DNA of 64,000 nucleotides from Myxococcales bacterium (GCA_012960035.1 DUBZ01000086.1:1-64000), one strand, 5' to 3'; shown: positions 46,116 to 57,165, counted from the stretch's first letter. Made by a program: numbers and translations. The notes: generated by a model from the sequence alone, not told the origin.

Positions 46116-46505
46116 CTACTCGACAATCTTGTTGATCTCCAGTTGGTGAATGCAGTCGGCCACGATGCCCACGCCAACAAGCGTCGTGACGACACTTACG
46201 ATCGGGAGCCCTTCAGAGATGCGAAGTCCGCGGCGCTCTTGAATTTCAACGATCGCGAGGCCCATCTTGTACTGGTAGTAGAGGTGATAGAGGCCGCACG
46301 TAAGGACCACGAGCAAGAGCCACATCCCGAACTGAAATTCATCGCGGCCGAGGAGGTCGTTGCATGCCTCCATCTGGCGGTAGTTCCAATAGATATCGAA
46401 GAGACCGCACGTAAGCAGCGTCAGGACGACAAACAGCGGAATGCTCATCCGGTGGCGGTACTCGTCGTGTTGGTCATCCGGCTCGAATTGCGATTCCGAT
46501 GTCAT
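46116..46505 (-). CDS. DUF4234-like small membrane protein
   Basis: Encodes 129 residues. Acidic N terminus, then IPLFVVLTLLTCGLFDIYWN and MWLLLVVLTCGLYHLYYQYK, two copies of the TCGLxxxYW/Y pattern of the DUF4234 family, and a third hydrophobic segment near the C terminus. Function unknown. It probably forms an operon with the DUF2752 gene. Confidence 0.8.
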   Translation of the reverse strand: MTSESQFEPDDQHDEYRHRMSIPLFVVLTLLTCGLFDIYWNYRQMEACNDLLGRDEFQFGMWLLLVVLTCGLYHLYYQYKMGLAIVEIQERRGLRISEGLPIVSVVTTLVGVGIVADCIHQLEINKIVE

Positions 46506-46759
46506 CGCGGACTACCTCCGAAGAAGAAAGCTAGGAAAACAACGAATGCGCCATGGCGCGGTGACGTCCGCAATTCGCCGTGCAGCCACGCGAGCATACA
46601 CATTCCCGAGGGGCGAACTCACTGGGTTTGCAGTCGCGGTGTGCGAATCGAACTGGGGTGCGGCTCCGGTGCGGGCCCCATGCTAAAGCTCTGAGGGGAG
46701 GTCGCGCTCGCTTCCTGGCTCGGCACGCCGCCGAGCGCACCGTAAACGACGGAGATCGC

Positions 46760-48130
46760 GTGAACGCGGAACCCGAAGTCGGCATCGTTGGAGAAGATCC
46801 TCGAGACGAGCTTGAGCGGGAACTATCGCTTTCGGACGCGGTGTTTCTCGTCGTCGCGTGTGTGATTGGCGCCGGTATCTTCTTTACGCCGGGACGTGTC
46901 GCCGAACTGATTCCCCATCCCTATTGGATCTTGGCAGCTTGGTTGTTTGGCGGCTTGCTTTCCCTCGCCGGCGCGCTCGCAAACGCCGAACTCGGCGCGA
47001 TGTTTCCTCGAGCCGGTGGCAACTATGTTTACCTGCGAGAGGGCGTCCATCCGATCGCGGGGTTTCTCGTCGGCTGGCTTACTTTCTTTGCGATTTTCGC
47101 CGGCACGATCGCAGCGCTTGCTGCGATCGCGGCAGAGCAGATGGTCGCGTGGTGGGGGTTGTCAGAGTCCTGGGTGGTTCCGGTTGCAGTTGCGATTACG
47201 CTCGTATCGTCGGCGCTGAATATTCCGAGCGTTCGCTCTGGCGCCCGCGCCAACAATGTCGCGTCGATCTTCAAAATCGGAGCGCTGGTCGCCTTCTGTC
47301 TGATCGGGCCGATGATCGGGGGCGGAGATCTCGGTCGGCTTTCGCCCAGTTCTTTGCCCGATGCCATCGCGACTCCGACTCTGGTTGGCTTCGGGCTCGC
47401 GATGTCCCCCGTCTTGTTCAGCTACCTCGGATGGAATTCGTCGGTCTACGTCGCGAGCGAAATCAAGAATCCGGTCCGCAATTTGCCGATCTCGCTCTTC
47501 GGAGCTCTCGGGATCTGCACGGGCCTCTACCTGGCGCTCAACTGCCTCTATCTCTACGCCCTGCCAATCACGGAGCTCATCGGCATCAACGACGCCGGCG
47601 GCGCCACGGCGGAGGTGTTTTTTGGGTCGAGTGGAGCGATGATCGTCGGGGGGATCGTCCTGGCGTCTGTGTTGGGGACGCTCAACGCCACCGTGCTGCT
47701 TGGCCCGCGGGTCGCGTATTCGATGGCGCTCGACGGCTTGTTCTTCGGGGGGGCCGAAAAAGTCAATCCCGCGTTTCGAACGCCGGTCGCGGCAATTTGG
47801 GTTCAGGCTGGGGTCACCATCGCGATCCTGATGCTGCTTCGAAATTTTCCCAGCGCCCTCGACTTTACGACGTTCGCCATATTGCTCGCTTCGATGGCCG
47901 ACATCGTCGCGCTCTATCGTCTGCGCGTTCGCGAGCCGAATCGGCCGCGGCCGTACCGCGCCTGGGGCTATCCGTTCGTGCCGGGGCTGTACTTCGCGGC
48001 CACGCTGGCGATCTCGGGGGCGATGATCTGGGGGCGCCCGCTTGAGTGTCTGGTCGGGGCCTTGATGATTGCCGCCGGACTGCCTTTCTACTTCCTGTTC
48101 AAGAATCGCGGCGAACGCGAGAAGCCGTGA
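46760..48130 (+). CDS. APC-superfamily amino-acid permease
   Basis: About 456 residues from GTG 46760 (GGAGA four bases upstream). About twelve hydrophobic segments. The first shows VFLVVACVIGAGIFFTPGRV, containing the GAGIF substrate-binding unwound helix of the APC family, and LGAMFPRAGGNYVYLREGVH follows. SVYVASEIKNPVRNLPISLF lies mid-protein. Likely an amino-acid transporter of the inner membrane; substrate unknown. It diverges from the DUF4234-DUF2752 pair. Confidence 0.87.
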   Translation: MNAEPEVGIVGEDPRDELERELSLSDAVFLVVACVIGAGIFFTPGRVAELIPHPYWILAAWLFGGLLSLAGALANAELGAMFPRAGGNYVYLREGVHPIAGFLVGWLTFFAIFAGTIAALAAIAAEQMVAWWGLSESWVVPVAVAITLVSSALNIPSVRSGARANNVASIFKIGALVAFCLIGPMIGGGDLGRLSPSSLPDAIATPTLVGFGLAMSPVLFSYLGWNSSVYVASEIKNPVRNLPISLFGALGICTGLYLALNCLYLYALPITELIGINDAGGATAEVFFGSSGAMIVGGIVLASVLGTLNATVLLGPRVAYSMALDGLFFGGAEKVNPAFRTPVAAIWVQAGVTIAILMLLRNFPSALDFTTFAILLASMADIVALYRLRVREPNRPRPYRAWGYPFVPGLYFAATLAISGAMIWGRPLECLVGALMIAAGLPFYFLFKNRGEREKP

Positions 48131-48211
48131 TTCACCCGCCGCCGGGCGCTTCCACGATGGGGCGGGGTCCGGTAAGCTCGCGTCGAACTTCGTATTTTTG
48201 GACCCGAGACC

Positions 48212-49417
48212 ATGACCAAAGAGTTTCGTCACGACTTCGACAAACTGAAGCGGCTCCCGCCCTATAGCCTGGGGGAGGTGATCGCGCTGATGCGCGCTGC
48301 GCGTCGAGCGGGTGAGGACATTGTCGATCTCGGGATGGGCAATCCCGACATGCCGAGTCCGCCTCACGTGGTCGACAAGATCGCAGAAGCAGCGCTGAAC
48401 CCGAAGAACCATCGCTATTCCGAGTCGCGCGGCATTCCGAATTTGCGCGCCTCGATTACCGAATGGTACGACCGAAGGCATGGGGTCAAGCTCGACCCCG
48501 ACGGTGAAGCGATCGCGGTGATCGGCGCGAAAGAGGGATTCTCCCATTTTGTTTTGATGACGGTGGGTCCGGGTGACGTCGTATTGTGTCAGGACCCGGC
48601 GTATCCCATTCATCAGTACTCCGTGATTATCGCGGGTGGCGACTTGCGCTCGGTGCCGCTCACGGAAGACACCGACTTCATCGACAACCTCAACATCGCG
48701 ATCAAGCGCACCTGGCCGAAGCCCAAGGTGTTGGTGATTTCGTTTCCTGCAAACCCGACGACCCAGGTCGTCGACCTCGCCTTCTTCGAACGTATTATCG
48801 CGTTCGCAAAAGAAAACGACTTGATGGTGCTGCACGACTTCGCGTATGCAGAAATCGCCTTCGACGGATACAAGCCCCCGAGCATTCTCGAAGTGCCGGG
48901 CGCCATGGACGTTGCGATCGAATTTACGTCGCTATCGAAGAGTCATTCGCTCGCGGGTTGGCGCGTCGGTTTTGCATGCGGCAACCGCGAAATGGTTGGC
49001 GCCCTCGCTCGCATCAAGAGTTATCTCGACTACGGCATGCCGCAGGCGATTCAGATCGGTGCGATCAGTGCGCTGCGCGGACCGCAAGACGTCGTCGATC
49101 GGAACGTTCAGGAATACAAAGAACGACGCGACGCATTGATCGATGGCCTCGGTCAACCGGGGGAGGGCATGTGGAAGATCGATAAGCCCCTCGGCACGAT
49201 GTTCGTTTGGGCCAAGATCCCGGAACGCTTCGTGCATTTGGGCTCACTCGAGTTTTCGAAAATGCTTTTAAAAGAAGCGAAGGTCGCGGTGTCTGCGGGC
49301 ATTGGCTTCGGGGAGACTGGGGAGGGCCATGTGCGCTTTGCCCTGGTCGAAAATAAACATCGCATCCGCCAGGCGGTTCGGGGCATTCGGTCTTTCTTGC
49401 GCGAATTCGAGCAATAA
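48212..49417 (+). CDS. Class I/II aminotransferase (alanine-type, AlaC-like)
   Basis: Encodes 401 residues. PLP-dependent fold type [21 protein letters not shown] near residue 38, then [20 protein letters not shown] and the lysine region [21 protein letters not shown]-terminal Arg of the substrate carboxylate clamp is in [15 protein letters not shown]. Enzymes of this group (AlaC, glutamate-pyruvate transaminase) are often found next to hom. Its role with the threonine genes is inferred. Confidence 0.88.
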   Translation: MTKEFRHDFDKLKRLPPYSLGEVIALMRAARRAGEDIVDLGMGNPDMPSPPHVVDKIAEAALNPKNHRYSESRGIPNLRASITEWYDRRHGVKLDPDGEAIAVIGAKEGFSHFVLMTVGPGDVVLCQDPAYPIHQYSVIIAGGDLRSVPLTEDTDFIDNLNIAIKRTWPKPKVLVISFPANPTTQVVDLAFFERIIAFAKENDLMVLHDFAYAEIAFDGYKPPSILEVPGAMDVAIEFTSLSKSHSLAGWRVGFACGNREMVGALARIKSYLDYGMPQAIQIGAISALRGPQDVVDRNVQEYKERRDALIDGLGQPGEGMWKIDKPLGTMFVWAKIPERFVHLGSLEFSKMLLKEAKVAVSAGIGFGETGEGHVRFALVENKHRIRQAVRGIRSFLREFEQ

Positions 49418-49497
49418 ACGCTGCACGACAGGCCCGAGCGAGCCAATCAACTTTCTAGCAACGACTGAAACATCTCAAGCAAAGGTGGCGCGACAAC

Positions 49498-50829
49498 ATG
49501 GCGAGTGAAGGGGTAGGCGTAGGATTGGTTGGTTTCGGAACCATTGGAGCAGGTGTGGCCAAAGTTCTGATTCAGAACGCAGACGTGATTGAAGCGCGGC
49601 TTGGTTTCCCGCTTCGGCTCACGCGCATCGCCGACCTCGACCTCGACACAGACCGCGGTATCGACGTCAGTGGCATTCGCTTTGACGCCGATGGACAAGG
49701 CCTGCTTGCCGACCCCGAAGTCGACATCGTGATCGAGTTGGTCGGTGGCTACGACTTCGCGCGAAAGCTTTGCCTCGATGCGATCGGCAACGGCAAGCAT
49801 GTTGTGACGGCCAACAAGGCATTGCTTGCGGTGCACGGCGACGAGATCTTCGCCGCCGCGCGAGACGCCAAGGTCGACGTCGCTTTCGAAGCGGCGGTGG
49901 CGGGCGGGATCCCGGTGCTGCGCGCAATCCGCGAAGGCCTTGCCGCGAATCGGATCGTGAGCGTCTACGGCATCTTGAATGGCACCACGAACTTCGTGCT
50001 CACCGAAATGGAACGCACGGGTGCAGACTTCGAAGTCGTTCTCAAGCAGGCCCAAGAATTGGGGTACGCCGAGGCGGACCCCACGTTCGACGTCGAAGGC
50101 GTCGATGCCGCCCACAAGCTTGCGCTTCTGACCTCGATGGCATTCGGCTCAACATTGGACTTCAAGTCGATCCCGACCGAAGGCATCCGCGGGCTTTTGC
50201 CCCTGGACTTCGAGGCGGCAGATGAAGCGGGTTACCGCATCAAGTTGCTCGGCATCGCGAAGGGACGCACCGAAGCCAATGGCGAAGAAGTGATCGAGTC
50301 GCGGGTTCATCCCACACTGATCCCGAAGGATAGCCTGCTTGCCAACGTCGGTGGTGCCATGAACGCCGTCGCGGTCCGCGGAGACGCGGTCGGACCGACC
50401 CTCTACTACGGAGCTGGCGCGGGCGAGATGCCGACCGCGAGTGCTGTCGTGGGTGACCTGATGGAAATCGCACGCGAAATACATCGCGGCTCTTCCCGGC
50501 GAGTGGCGCCACTCGGCACGCCCGAAGCCTCGCTGAAAACGAAGGCGCTTCGGAATCTTGGAGACCTCGTGTCGCGCTACTACGTGCGGATCGAGGCGGT
50601 CGATCGTCCCGGTGTGCTCGCGCGAATTGCAGGGGCCTTGGGTGAGCATGGCGTCGGGATCGAGTCCATTACCCAGCGCGCTGCAGAGACTGGCGAGGCA
50701 TCGGTCCCTGTGATTCTCTGGACCCACGAAGTCAAAGAAAGTGCCGTGCGCGATGCGTTGGCGGACATCGACGCCCTCGTGGACGTCACCGAGCGATCGA
50801 GCCTCATTCGCATCGAAGAGGATCTCTAA
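49498..50829 (+). CDS. hom: Homoserine dehydrogenase
   Basis: Encodes 443 residues. NAD(P)-binding [20 protein letters not shown] near the N terminus, [20 protein letters not shown], and the substrate region [20 protein letters not shown] followed by [22 protein letters not shown]-terminal ACT domain (from about residue 360, [20 protein letters not shown]) fits feedback regulation by threonine. It lies one base before thrC. Confidence 0.97.
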   Translation: MASEGVGVGLVGFGTIGAGVAKVLIQNADVIEARLGFPLRLTRIADLDLDTDRGIDVSGIRFDADGQGLLADPEVDIVIELVGGYDFARKLCLDAIGNGKHVVTANKALLAVHGDEIFAAARDAKVDVAFEAAVAGGIPVLRAIREGLAANRIVSVYGILNGTTNFVLTEMERTGADFEVVLKQAQELGYAEADPTFDVEGVDAAHKLALLTSMAFGSTLDFKSIPTEGIRGLLPLDFEAADEAGYRIKLLGIAKGRTEANGEEVIESRVHPTLIPKDSLLANVGGAMNAVAVRGDAVGPTLYYGAGAGEMPTASAVVGDLMEIAREIHRGSSRRVAPLGTPEASLKTKALRNLGDLVSRYYVRIEAVDRPGVLARIAGALGEHGVGIESITQRAAETGEASVPVILWTHEVKESAVRDALADIDALVDVTERSSLIRIEEDL

Positions 50830-50830
50830 G

Positions 50831-52189
50831 ATGAATCCCGGTACCGAAAAGCCACACTACCGAGCTTGGTTCGAAAGCCTCGACGACAGTGAAGAGCGCT
50901 ACGGCCTCGACGAAATCGTCTACACCGACCGCAACGGCGGGCTCCTCCAAGTCGTGCACGACATGGAAGAGCTGAAGAAGAGCAGCGCAGCCGAATGGAA
51001 GAGCTTGTTTGCGAGCCGCCGCGGTGGCAGCCAATGGCCTTACGGCTCGGGCGTGTGGTGCATGAAAGAATGGATCCTGCCCGAAATTCACAGCGACAAC
51101 GTGGTTTCGATGTACGAGGGAAACACCAACTTGTTCTGGGCAGAACGCTTCGGCCGCGAACTGGGTGTCGAGGATCTTTGGCTCAAGCTCTGCGGCAACT
51201 CGCACACCGGCTCATTTAAAGACCTCGGCATGACGGTGCTCGTTTCGATGGTGAAGGAACTGATCGAGCGTGGTGAGGATATTCCCGCAGTTGCGTGCGC
51301 GTCGACGGGGGACACCTCGGCCGCACTCGCTGCGTACGCCGCCGCCGCGGGCATTCCGTCGGTGGTTTTCTTGCCCAAGGGAAAGATCTCGATGGCGCAG
51401 CTCATTCAGCCTGTCGCGAACGGTGCCATGGTGTTTGCTCTGGACACCGACTTCGATGGCTGCATGGAGCTCGTGCGTCAAGTGGCCGAGAAGGACGGTG
51501 TCTACCTCGCGAACAGTATGAACAGCTTGCGGGTTGAAGGTCAAAAGACGATTGCGATCGAAATCGTTCAGCAGTTCGAGTGGGAAGTGCCGGACTGGCT
51601 CGTGATCCCCGGTGGCAACCTCGGCAACGTATCTGCATTGGCGAAGGGCTTGGACATGATGTTCGAGATGGGCCTCATTAATCGCCGTCCGCGCATTTGC
51701 CTCGCTCAAGCAGAGTCGGCCAACCCGCTCTACTTGTCCTACCTGAAAGACTTTGAAGTCTTCGAACCCATTGCGGCACGTGCGACCGTGGCTTCGGCCA
51801 TTCAAATCGGCAACCCGGTTTCGGTCAAAAAGGCGATCGACGCGCTGCGCCGGTACGACGGCGTCGTCGAGCAGGCGAGCGAAGCCGAAATCATGGAAGC
51901 GTGCGCGCGGGCGGATCGAACGGGTTTGTTTAATTGTCCCCACACCGGCGTCGCCATCGCGGCGACTACGAAGTTGGTCGAGCGGGGGTTGATCAAGTCG
52001 AGCGACAGGGTGGTGGTGATCTCAACCGCTCATGGGCTCAAGTTCGTGGACTTTAAATTGAACTATCACAACATGACCGTCGCGGACATGGTCCCCGATC
52101 ATCCGAACCCGCCGATCGAATTGCCCGCCGACTACCAACAGGTACGCGACCGGATGCTCAGCGAGATCGACCGCCGCGCGAAAACGTAA
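50831..52189 (+). CDS. thrC: Threonine synthase
   Basis: Encodes 452 residues from ATG 50831, one base after the hom stop. Converts phosphohomoserine to threonine with PLP. The PLP lysine is in [20 protein letters not shown], and [20 protein letters not shown] and [20 protein letters not shown] follow. No thrB kinase is adjacent, so phosphohomoserine must come from elsewhere. Length is typical. Confidence 0.96.
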   Translation: MNPGTEKPHYRAWFESLDDSEERYGLDEIVYTDRNGGLLQVVHDMEELKKSSAAEWKSLFASRRGGSQWPYGSGVWCMKEWILPEIHSDNVVSMYEGNTNLFWAERFGRELGVEDLWLKLCGNSHTGSFKDLGMTVLVSMVKELIERGEDIPAVACASTGDTSAALAAYAAAAGIPSVVFLPKGKISMAQLIQPVANGAMVFALDTDFDGCMELVRQVAEKDGVYLANSMNSLRVEGQKTIAIEIVQQFEWEVPDWLVIPGGNLGNVSALAKGLDMMFEMGLINRRPRICLAQAESANPLYLSYLKDFEVFEPIAARATVASAIQIGNPVSVKKAIDALRRYDGVVEQASEAEIMEACARADRTGLFNCPHTGVAIAATTKLVERGLIKSSDRVVVISTAHGLKFVDFKLNYHNMTVADMVPDHPNPPIELPADYQQVRDRMLSEIDRRAKT

Positions 52190-52256
52190 TTTTTCGGCCT
52201 GCGGAATTTCAAAATTAGAACGCGCCGATCGAATTCGAGGAGGGAAGGCTGACTTC

Positions 52257-52856
52257 ATGTTTACTGGAATCGTCGAGTCTGTCGGTGTCGTCTTGTCCGC
52301 GGAGCCCCAGGGGGACGGACGGCAATTCAGGGTTCGCTGCGCCGATGTTGTTGAGGGCGTTCGCCTAGGCGACAGCATTGCGTTCAATGGAACCTGTTTG
52401 ACCGTGACCGAGCTTCAAGGCGACGAAATCTCTTTCGATGCGGTGCGCGAAACCATCGATTGCACGGGGCTTGGCGACGTGACCGCTGGCGAGCGCATCA
52501 ATTTGGAACGGGCGATGCGCGCCGATGCGCGGCTCGATGGCCATATTGTGCAAGGGCACGTCGATGGGGTCGGAAAAGTAGTCGAACTCAAGCGCCGAGA
52601 TGACGATGTCGAACTACATATTGACTGTGCAGAAGACGTTGCAGGCCTGTTGGTCGACAAGGGATCTGTAACGGTTCAGGGGGTGTCACTCACTGTGGTT
52701 GCTGTGAGCAACGCGGGGTTTTACGTGGCATTGATCCCCCACACGCTCGAGGTGACAACCCTCGGAACTCTCGAACCGGGCGACCTAGTCAACCTCGAAG
52801 TCGACATACTAGGCAAATACGTTGCGCGCTATCTCGAACGGCGCGGTGCAATTTAG
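52257..52856 (+). CDS. ribE: Riboflavin synthase alpha subunit
   Basis: Encodes 199 residues. It dismutates two lumazine molecules to riboflavin. Starts with the canonical MFTGIVESVGVV; the two lumazine-binding repeats are seen with NGTCLTVTELQGDEISFDAV and later VQGVSLTVVAVSNAGFYVAL. MRADARLDGHIVQGHVDGVG marks the domain junction. A strong GAGGAGGGAAGG site lies upstream. Other rib genes are not adjacent, and there is too little upstream space for an FMN riboswitch. Confidence 0.96.
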   Translation: MFTGIVESVGVVLSAEPQGDGRQFRVRCADVVEGVRLGDSIAFNGTCLTVTELQGDEISFDAVRETIDCTGLGDVTAGERINLERAMRADARLDGHIVQGHVDGVGKVVELKRRDDDVELHIDCAEDVAGLLVDKGSVTVQGVSLTVVAVSNAGFYVALIPHTLEVTTLGTLEPGDLVNLEVDILGKYVARYLERRGAI

Positions 52857-52971
52857 TCAAACAGCGAGTTCGAGGTGACTGCAGAAATCGGTTGGGCGTG
52901 GAAGACCGCTCCCGCCAATTCTGGATGACGCGCGGGTTTGCGCCGTGCGTATCTGAGGTTTAGATCCGACG

Positions 52972-55764
52972 ATGTTTCATGGATTAATTACGCTGGCCCT
53001 TGGCGCCGCTGCTGCGCTCCCCACCGGCAACGGTTGGCAAACCGTGCTCGACGAAGTGGCCCCCTCGGTTGTGGTCATGCGCGTGAACGCACCGCGCTCC
53101 TTCGACACCAACGCGACTGGATACATGACGGCGACGGGCTTCGTGGTCGACGCCGAGCGAGGGATTCTGCTCACCAATCGGCACGTGGTGACCCCGGGCC
53201 CTGTGGTTTCAGAAGCGGTCTTTCTCAACAACGAAGAAGTTGACGTTCACGCGGTTTATCGCGACCCGGTCCACGACTTCGGCTTCTACCGCTTCGACCC
53301 GAGCGACGTTCGGTTCATGGACGTGAAGCCCCTGCACTTGGCTCCCGAAAAAGCCAAGGTTGGCGTCGAGATCCGGGTGGTCGGAAACGATGCCGGTGAA
53401 AAGCTTGCGTTTCTTTCGGGCACGCTTGCGCGACTCGACCGAGACGCGCCTTCTTATGGACGCAGCGGTTACAACGACTTCAACACCTTTTACATTCAAG
53501 CGGCGTCCAGCACGTCAGGTGGCTCGTCGGGCTCTCCGGTTGTCGATCTCGGTGGAAATGTAATTGCACTCAATGCCGGCGGTTCGCGATCGGCGGCTTC
53601 GAGCTTTTATCTTCCGCTCGACCGCGCTGTGCGTGCACTCAAGTTGATTCAGAAGGGCGAGCCCGTACCGCGCGGCACCCTGCAGACAACCTTGAATTAC
53701 TTGCCCTACGACGAAGTGCGGCGCTTGGGGCTTCAGTCAGAGACCGAGGCTGAGGTCCGACGACGCTTTCCCGAAGGCACCGGGATGATCGTCGTGAGGG
53801 ACAATGTTCCCGAAGGCCCAGCGGACGGGAAGCTTGAACCGGGCGACATCGTCGTCCGTCTCAACGGCGAGCACGTTACCTCGTTCATTCCGATCGAAGC
53901 GGTACTCGACGACAGTGTCGGTGAGATTGTGACGCTTGAAATCGAGCGCGGCGGTGAGCCGATGACCCTCGAATTCGTGGTCGACGACCTTCATGCGATC
54001 TTGCCTTCATCCTACCTCGAATACGGCAACGGGATTCTCAACGAGGTTTCTTACATGCAAGCGCGCAACCACTCGGTACCGACGGGTGGGGTGTACGTGT
54101 CGTCTCCGGGCTATTCGCTCGGGAAGGCCCGCATCGCGTCGGGCTCGGTGATTACCGAAGTCGATGGTGTCGATGTTCCGACGCTCCAGGATTTTGAGCG
54201 AGAGATGGCGTCAAAGGCCGACGGCGCGCGGGTTCCGCTGCGCTATCACCGGCTCCACAACCCACGAACAAGCGCGGTAGGGATCGTCCGCGTCGATCGT
54301 CGTTGGTTCACCATGCAGCACTGCGTGCGCAACGATTCAATCGGCAAGTGGCCGTGCACGCCTTCGCAAGAGCCCCCGGCGCCTGAGCTTCCGAAGCCCG
54401 CAACCACGCGGTTTAGTGAAAACGGGGATCGCGCACTTCGCGAGCTTGCCCCTTCGATCGCGATGGTCGAGTTCGACATCCCGTACCGCCTCGACGGTGT
54501 TCACGGCGAAAGTTTTCAAGGTGCTGGTCTTGTCGTTGACGCCAAGTTGGGGCTTGTCGTCGTGGATCGCGAGACCGTGCCGATCGCGATGGGCGATGTC
54601 ACTGTGACGTTCGGTGGCTCGGTTAAAGTTTCTGGCGAAGTGGTCTACCTGCATCCTGAGCACAACATCGCAGTCGTGCGCTACGACCCGCGCCTGGTAG
54701 GGGACACGCCGATTCGCGAAGCCGAACTCCGACCCAAATCGTTGGCCGCGGGCGACGACATCTGGATGGTCGGTTTGAGCATGCGGAAGAAGCTGATTTC
54801 GAGAAAAACCGAAATTGCTGGCCTCGAACCGGTTCGATTGACGCTCACCTATCCGCCTCGCTTCCGGGAGCGCAACCTGGAGGGTTATTCGATCAACGAT
54901 TCGACGTCCACTGTCGGTGGCGTCTTGGCCGACGGGAAAGGCCGGGTGCACGCACTGTGGGTTTCGTACTCGACTGGCCACGGCAAAGACATGCGACAGT
55001 TCTTTGTCGGGATTCCGATCGAACGCGTGATCGAGATCGTCGAGCCGCTGCGCAATGGCAACTTCGTAAAATGGCGAAGCCTCGGCGTTGAACTTGGCCC
55101 CGTCAATATTGCGGACGCGCGCGATCGCGGCCTGTCGGATGTGCGTGCTGCGCGAATCGAAGCCAAGATGCCGTCGGCCGCCCGCGTGCTTTCCGTTGTC
55201 CGCCAAAGCTTCAATAGTCCCGCGCGGAAACTTCTGGAAGAGGGTGACTTGTTGCTCGAAATCGATGGCAAGTCGATCACCTCCTACCCCCAGATCGAGC
55301 GTGCATCACAGGCCGCTCTGGTGAAGCTGCGGATCTTGCGCGACGGAGAAGAAATTGAGCTCACGGTTCCGACCCAACTGATGAGCGGAGCCGGGACCGA
55401 ACGCGCGCTGCTCTGGGCGGGTACTTTGCTTCAGAGACCGCCGCCCGCGATCTCGACCCAACGCAAGCTGCCTCGCTTGGGCGTCTACGTATCGCGTTTT
55501 TGGTACGGCTCACCGGCCAATCGCTATGGCTTGCGAGCGACTCGGCGCATCCTCGAAATTGACGGCAAGCCGACTCCAAACCTCGACGCGTTTCTCGAAG
55601 CCGTTTCGTCGACGCCAGATCGCGGCTCGGTGCGCATCAAGGCCGTGGATCTAGATGGCGCGATCGAAGTCACGACACTCAAGCTCGACTTGGAATTTTG
55701 GCCGACTTATGAGCTGGTGCGCGACGCGGATGGCTGGCACCGCAGGCCCGTTGCAACGAAGTAG
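52972..55764 (+). CDS. Nma111-like tandem HtrA/PDZ serine protease
   Basis: Encodes 930 residues. A trypsin-like protease domain carries His71 (TNRHVV), Asp102 (HDFGFYRFD) and Ser186 in ASSTSGGSSGSPVVD, the same Ser-motif variant as yeast Nma111. PDZ-like regions follow at about 215-345 and 365-440. A second protease-like domain starts near residue 470 but has no His-Asp-Ser triad (NDSTSTVGGVLADG at the Ser position), then two more PDZ-like regions to the end. A weak N-terminal signal (about 15 residues) suggests export. The double-protease plus PDZ layout is the hallmark of the Nma111 group. Confidence 0.8.
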   Translation: MFHGLITLALGAAAALPTGNGWQTVLDEVAPSVVVMRVNAPRSFDTNATGYMTATGFVVDAERGILLTNRHVVTPGPVVSEAVFLNNEEVDVHAVYRDPVHDFGFYRFDPSDVRFMDVKPLHLAPEKAKVGVEIRVVGNDAGEKLAFLSGTLARLDRDAPSYGRSGYNDFNTFYIQAASSTSGGSSGSPVVDLGGNVIALNAGGSRSAASSFYLPLDRAVRALKLIQKGEPVPRGTLQTTLNYLPYDEVRRLGLQSETEAEVRRRFPEGTGMIVVRDNVPEGPADGKLEPGDIVVRLNGEHVTSFIPIEAVLDDSVGEIVTLEIERGGEPMTLEFVVDDLHAILPSSYLEYGNGILNEVSYMQARNHSVPTGGVYVSSPGYSLGKARIASGSVITEVDGVDVPTLQDFEREMASKADGARVPLRYHRLHNPRTSAVGIVRVDRRWFTMQHCVRNDSIGKWPCTPSQEPPAPELPKPATTRFSENGDRALRELAPSIAMVEFDIPYRLDGVHGESFQGAGLVVDAKLGLVVVDRETVPIAMGDVTVTFGGSVKVSGEVVYLHPEHNIAVVRYDPRLVGDTPIREAELRPKSLAAGDDIWMVGLSMRKKLISRKTEIAGLEPVRLTLTYPPRFRERNLEGYSINDSTSTVGGVLADGKGRVHALWVSYSTGHGKDMRQFFVGIPIERVIEIVEPLRNGNFVKWRSLGVELGPVNIADARDRGLSDVRAARIEAKMPSAARVLSVVRQSFNSPARKLLEEGDLLLEIDGKSITSYPQIERASQAALVKLRILRDGEEIELTVPTQLMSGAGTERALLWAGTLLQRPPPAISTQRKLPRLGVYVSRFWYGSPANRYGLRATRRILEIDGKPTPNLDAFLEAVSSTPDRGSVRIKAVDLDGAIEVTTLKLDLEFWPTYELVRDADGWHRRPVATK

Positions 55765-55782
55765 TCGGGGCCCTTCGCGCCG

Positions 55783-57165
55783 CTAGAGCAGGTGATCCAT
55801 TAGCAAGCTGGCGATGCCGAGAAACGCAAAGAAGCCAAATGCGTCGGTGAAGAACGTGACAACGACGCCCGCGCCAAGTGCCGGGTCTTGACCGAGGGCT
55901 TTGAGGGCGAGGGGAACGCTCGCACCCAGTAGGCCGGCGACTGCCATGGTGCTCACCATCGCGACAAAGATCACGATGCCCAGCACGGGATTGCCGTGCC
56001 AGAGCGTCGTGATCCCCGCGCTTGCGAGGCCCGTGACAGCGCCGAGAATGAGGCCGACCAAGCACTCTTTGCCCACTGCGCGTAGGCCACTCGAAAATTC
56101 GATCTCGCCAAGGGCGATGGCCCGGGTGATGACCGTAAGCGTCTGAATCCCACCGTTGCCCCCCATGCCGGCGACCACCGGCAGCAGCACCGCGAGGGCA
56201 ACTAGGCCTTCGATCTCCTCTTGAAACAAACCCACCACCCAGGCTGCGGCAAATGCAGTGCCGAGGTTGGCGAGCATCCAAGGCAGTCGCTTCCGAACCG
56301 ACAGGGAAGGCTTTGTGAAGACGCGATCTTCTTCCGAGAGACCGGCGAGGTGATACATGTCCTCGGTCGCCTCTTCGGTAATGACATCAATTACATCATC
56401 GACCGTGATTACACCCAACAGAGTTCGGTCTACATCGATGACTGGGATCGCGAGCAAGTCGTAACGCGCGACGAGGCGCGCAACTTCTTCCTGGTCGGCT
56501 TCAGGCGGGGTGCTGATCGCTTCGCGTATCATCATGTCGTGACAGGGGCGATCGGGCGGGGCGGCGACGAGACGTCGAATCGGCACGACTCCTTGCAAGC
56601 GCTTTTCTTCGTCGATCACGTATAGATTGAAGACCGATTCATCGAGGTCGCCCCGGGCGCGGATCGAATCGATCGCTTCTTGCGCGGTCATCTTTTCGTC
56701 GAGGGCGAGATACGTGGTCGTCATCGCACGACCGGCGCTGCTCGCGGGATAGATTTCCGCCTTGCGAAGTTCAATTTGAACAGAGTCGGGGAGCAACGTT
56801 CGAACGGCGTCGCGGCGGTCTTCGGGAATGCCTTCAATCAACTCGAGCATGTCGTCGAGTTCGACGCGACACAGCAAGTCGACGAGCCGCGTATCGGAAA
56901 CGGTTTCAAAAACTTGCGGGAGTAGTTCGGGTGGGAGTTGCTTGAGCATCGCCGCGGCGCGGTGATGCTTGAAGAGCAAGTCGATGACCGTGCGAATTTC
57001 GTCCGGCGTGAGGTCGGCGAGCAGGGGACCGAGGTCGGCCGGGTGGACCTTCTCGAGCATCCGTTCAACCCGGATGTGGACTCCGCTGGCGAGTAGGCGA
57101 CGCAGGATTCGTGTCGTGATGACGGGGGGGGTCTGTGCGGGTGAGGGGGTCGCCATGGTTTGCAT
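55783..57165 (-). CDS. mgtE: Magnesium transporter MgtE
   Basis: Encodes 460 residues (typical 450). Order: MgtE N-domain (helical repeats, about 25-135), two CBS domains (about 140-260) that sense Mg2+, then five membrane helices. Conserved channel motifs are VLLPVVAGMGGNGGIQTLTV and GVVVTFFTDAFGFFAFLG. ATG 57165 or 57153 are both possible. It converges on the protease gene. Confidence 0.93.
   Translation of the reverse strand: MQTMATPSPAQTPPVITTRILRRLLASGVHIRVERMLEKVHPADLGPLLADLTPDEIRTVIDLLFKHHRAAAMLKQLPPELLPQVFETVSDTRLVDLLCRVELDDMLELIEGIPEDRRDAVRTLLPDSVQIELRKAEIYPASSAGRAMTTTYLALDEKMTAQEAIDSIRARGDLDESVFNLYVIDEEKRLQGVVPIRRLVAAPPDRPCHDMMIREAISTPPEADQEEVARLVARYDLLAIPVIDVDRTLLGVITVDDVIDVITEEATEDMYHLAGLSEEDRVFTKPSLSVRKRLPWMLANLGTAFAAAWVVGLFQEEIEGLVALAVLLPVVAGMGGNGGIQTLTVITRAIALGEIEFSSGLRAVGKECLVGLILGAVTGLASAGITTLWHGNPVLGIVIFVAMVSTMAVAGLLGASVPLALKALGQDPALGAGVVVTFFTDAFGFFAFLGIASLLMDHLL

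Noticed and set aside
46858-48045. 395-codon plus-strand frame within the permease gene
   Set aside because: Out of frame with a protein that has clear APC-family membrane segments; the alternative is Arg/Ser-rich without motifs.
47162-48835. 557-codon minus-strand open frame over the permease and aminotransferase genes
   Set aside because: It spans two well-supported plus-strand genes and is rich in Arg/Asp/His, as expected for an antisense artefact.
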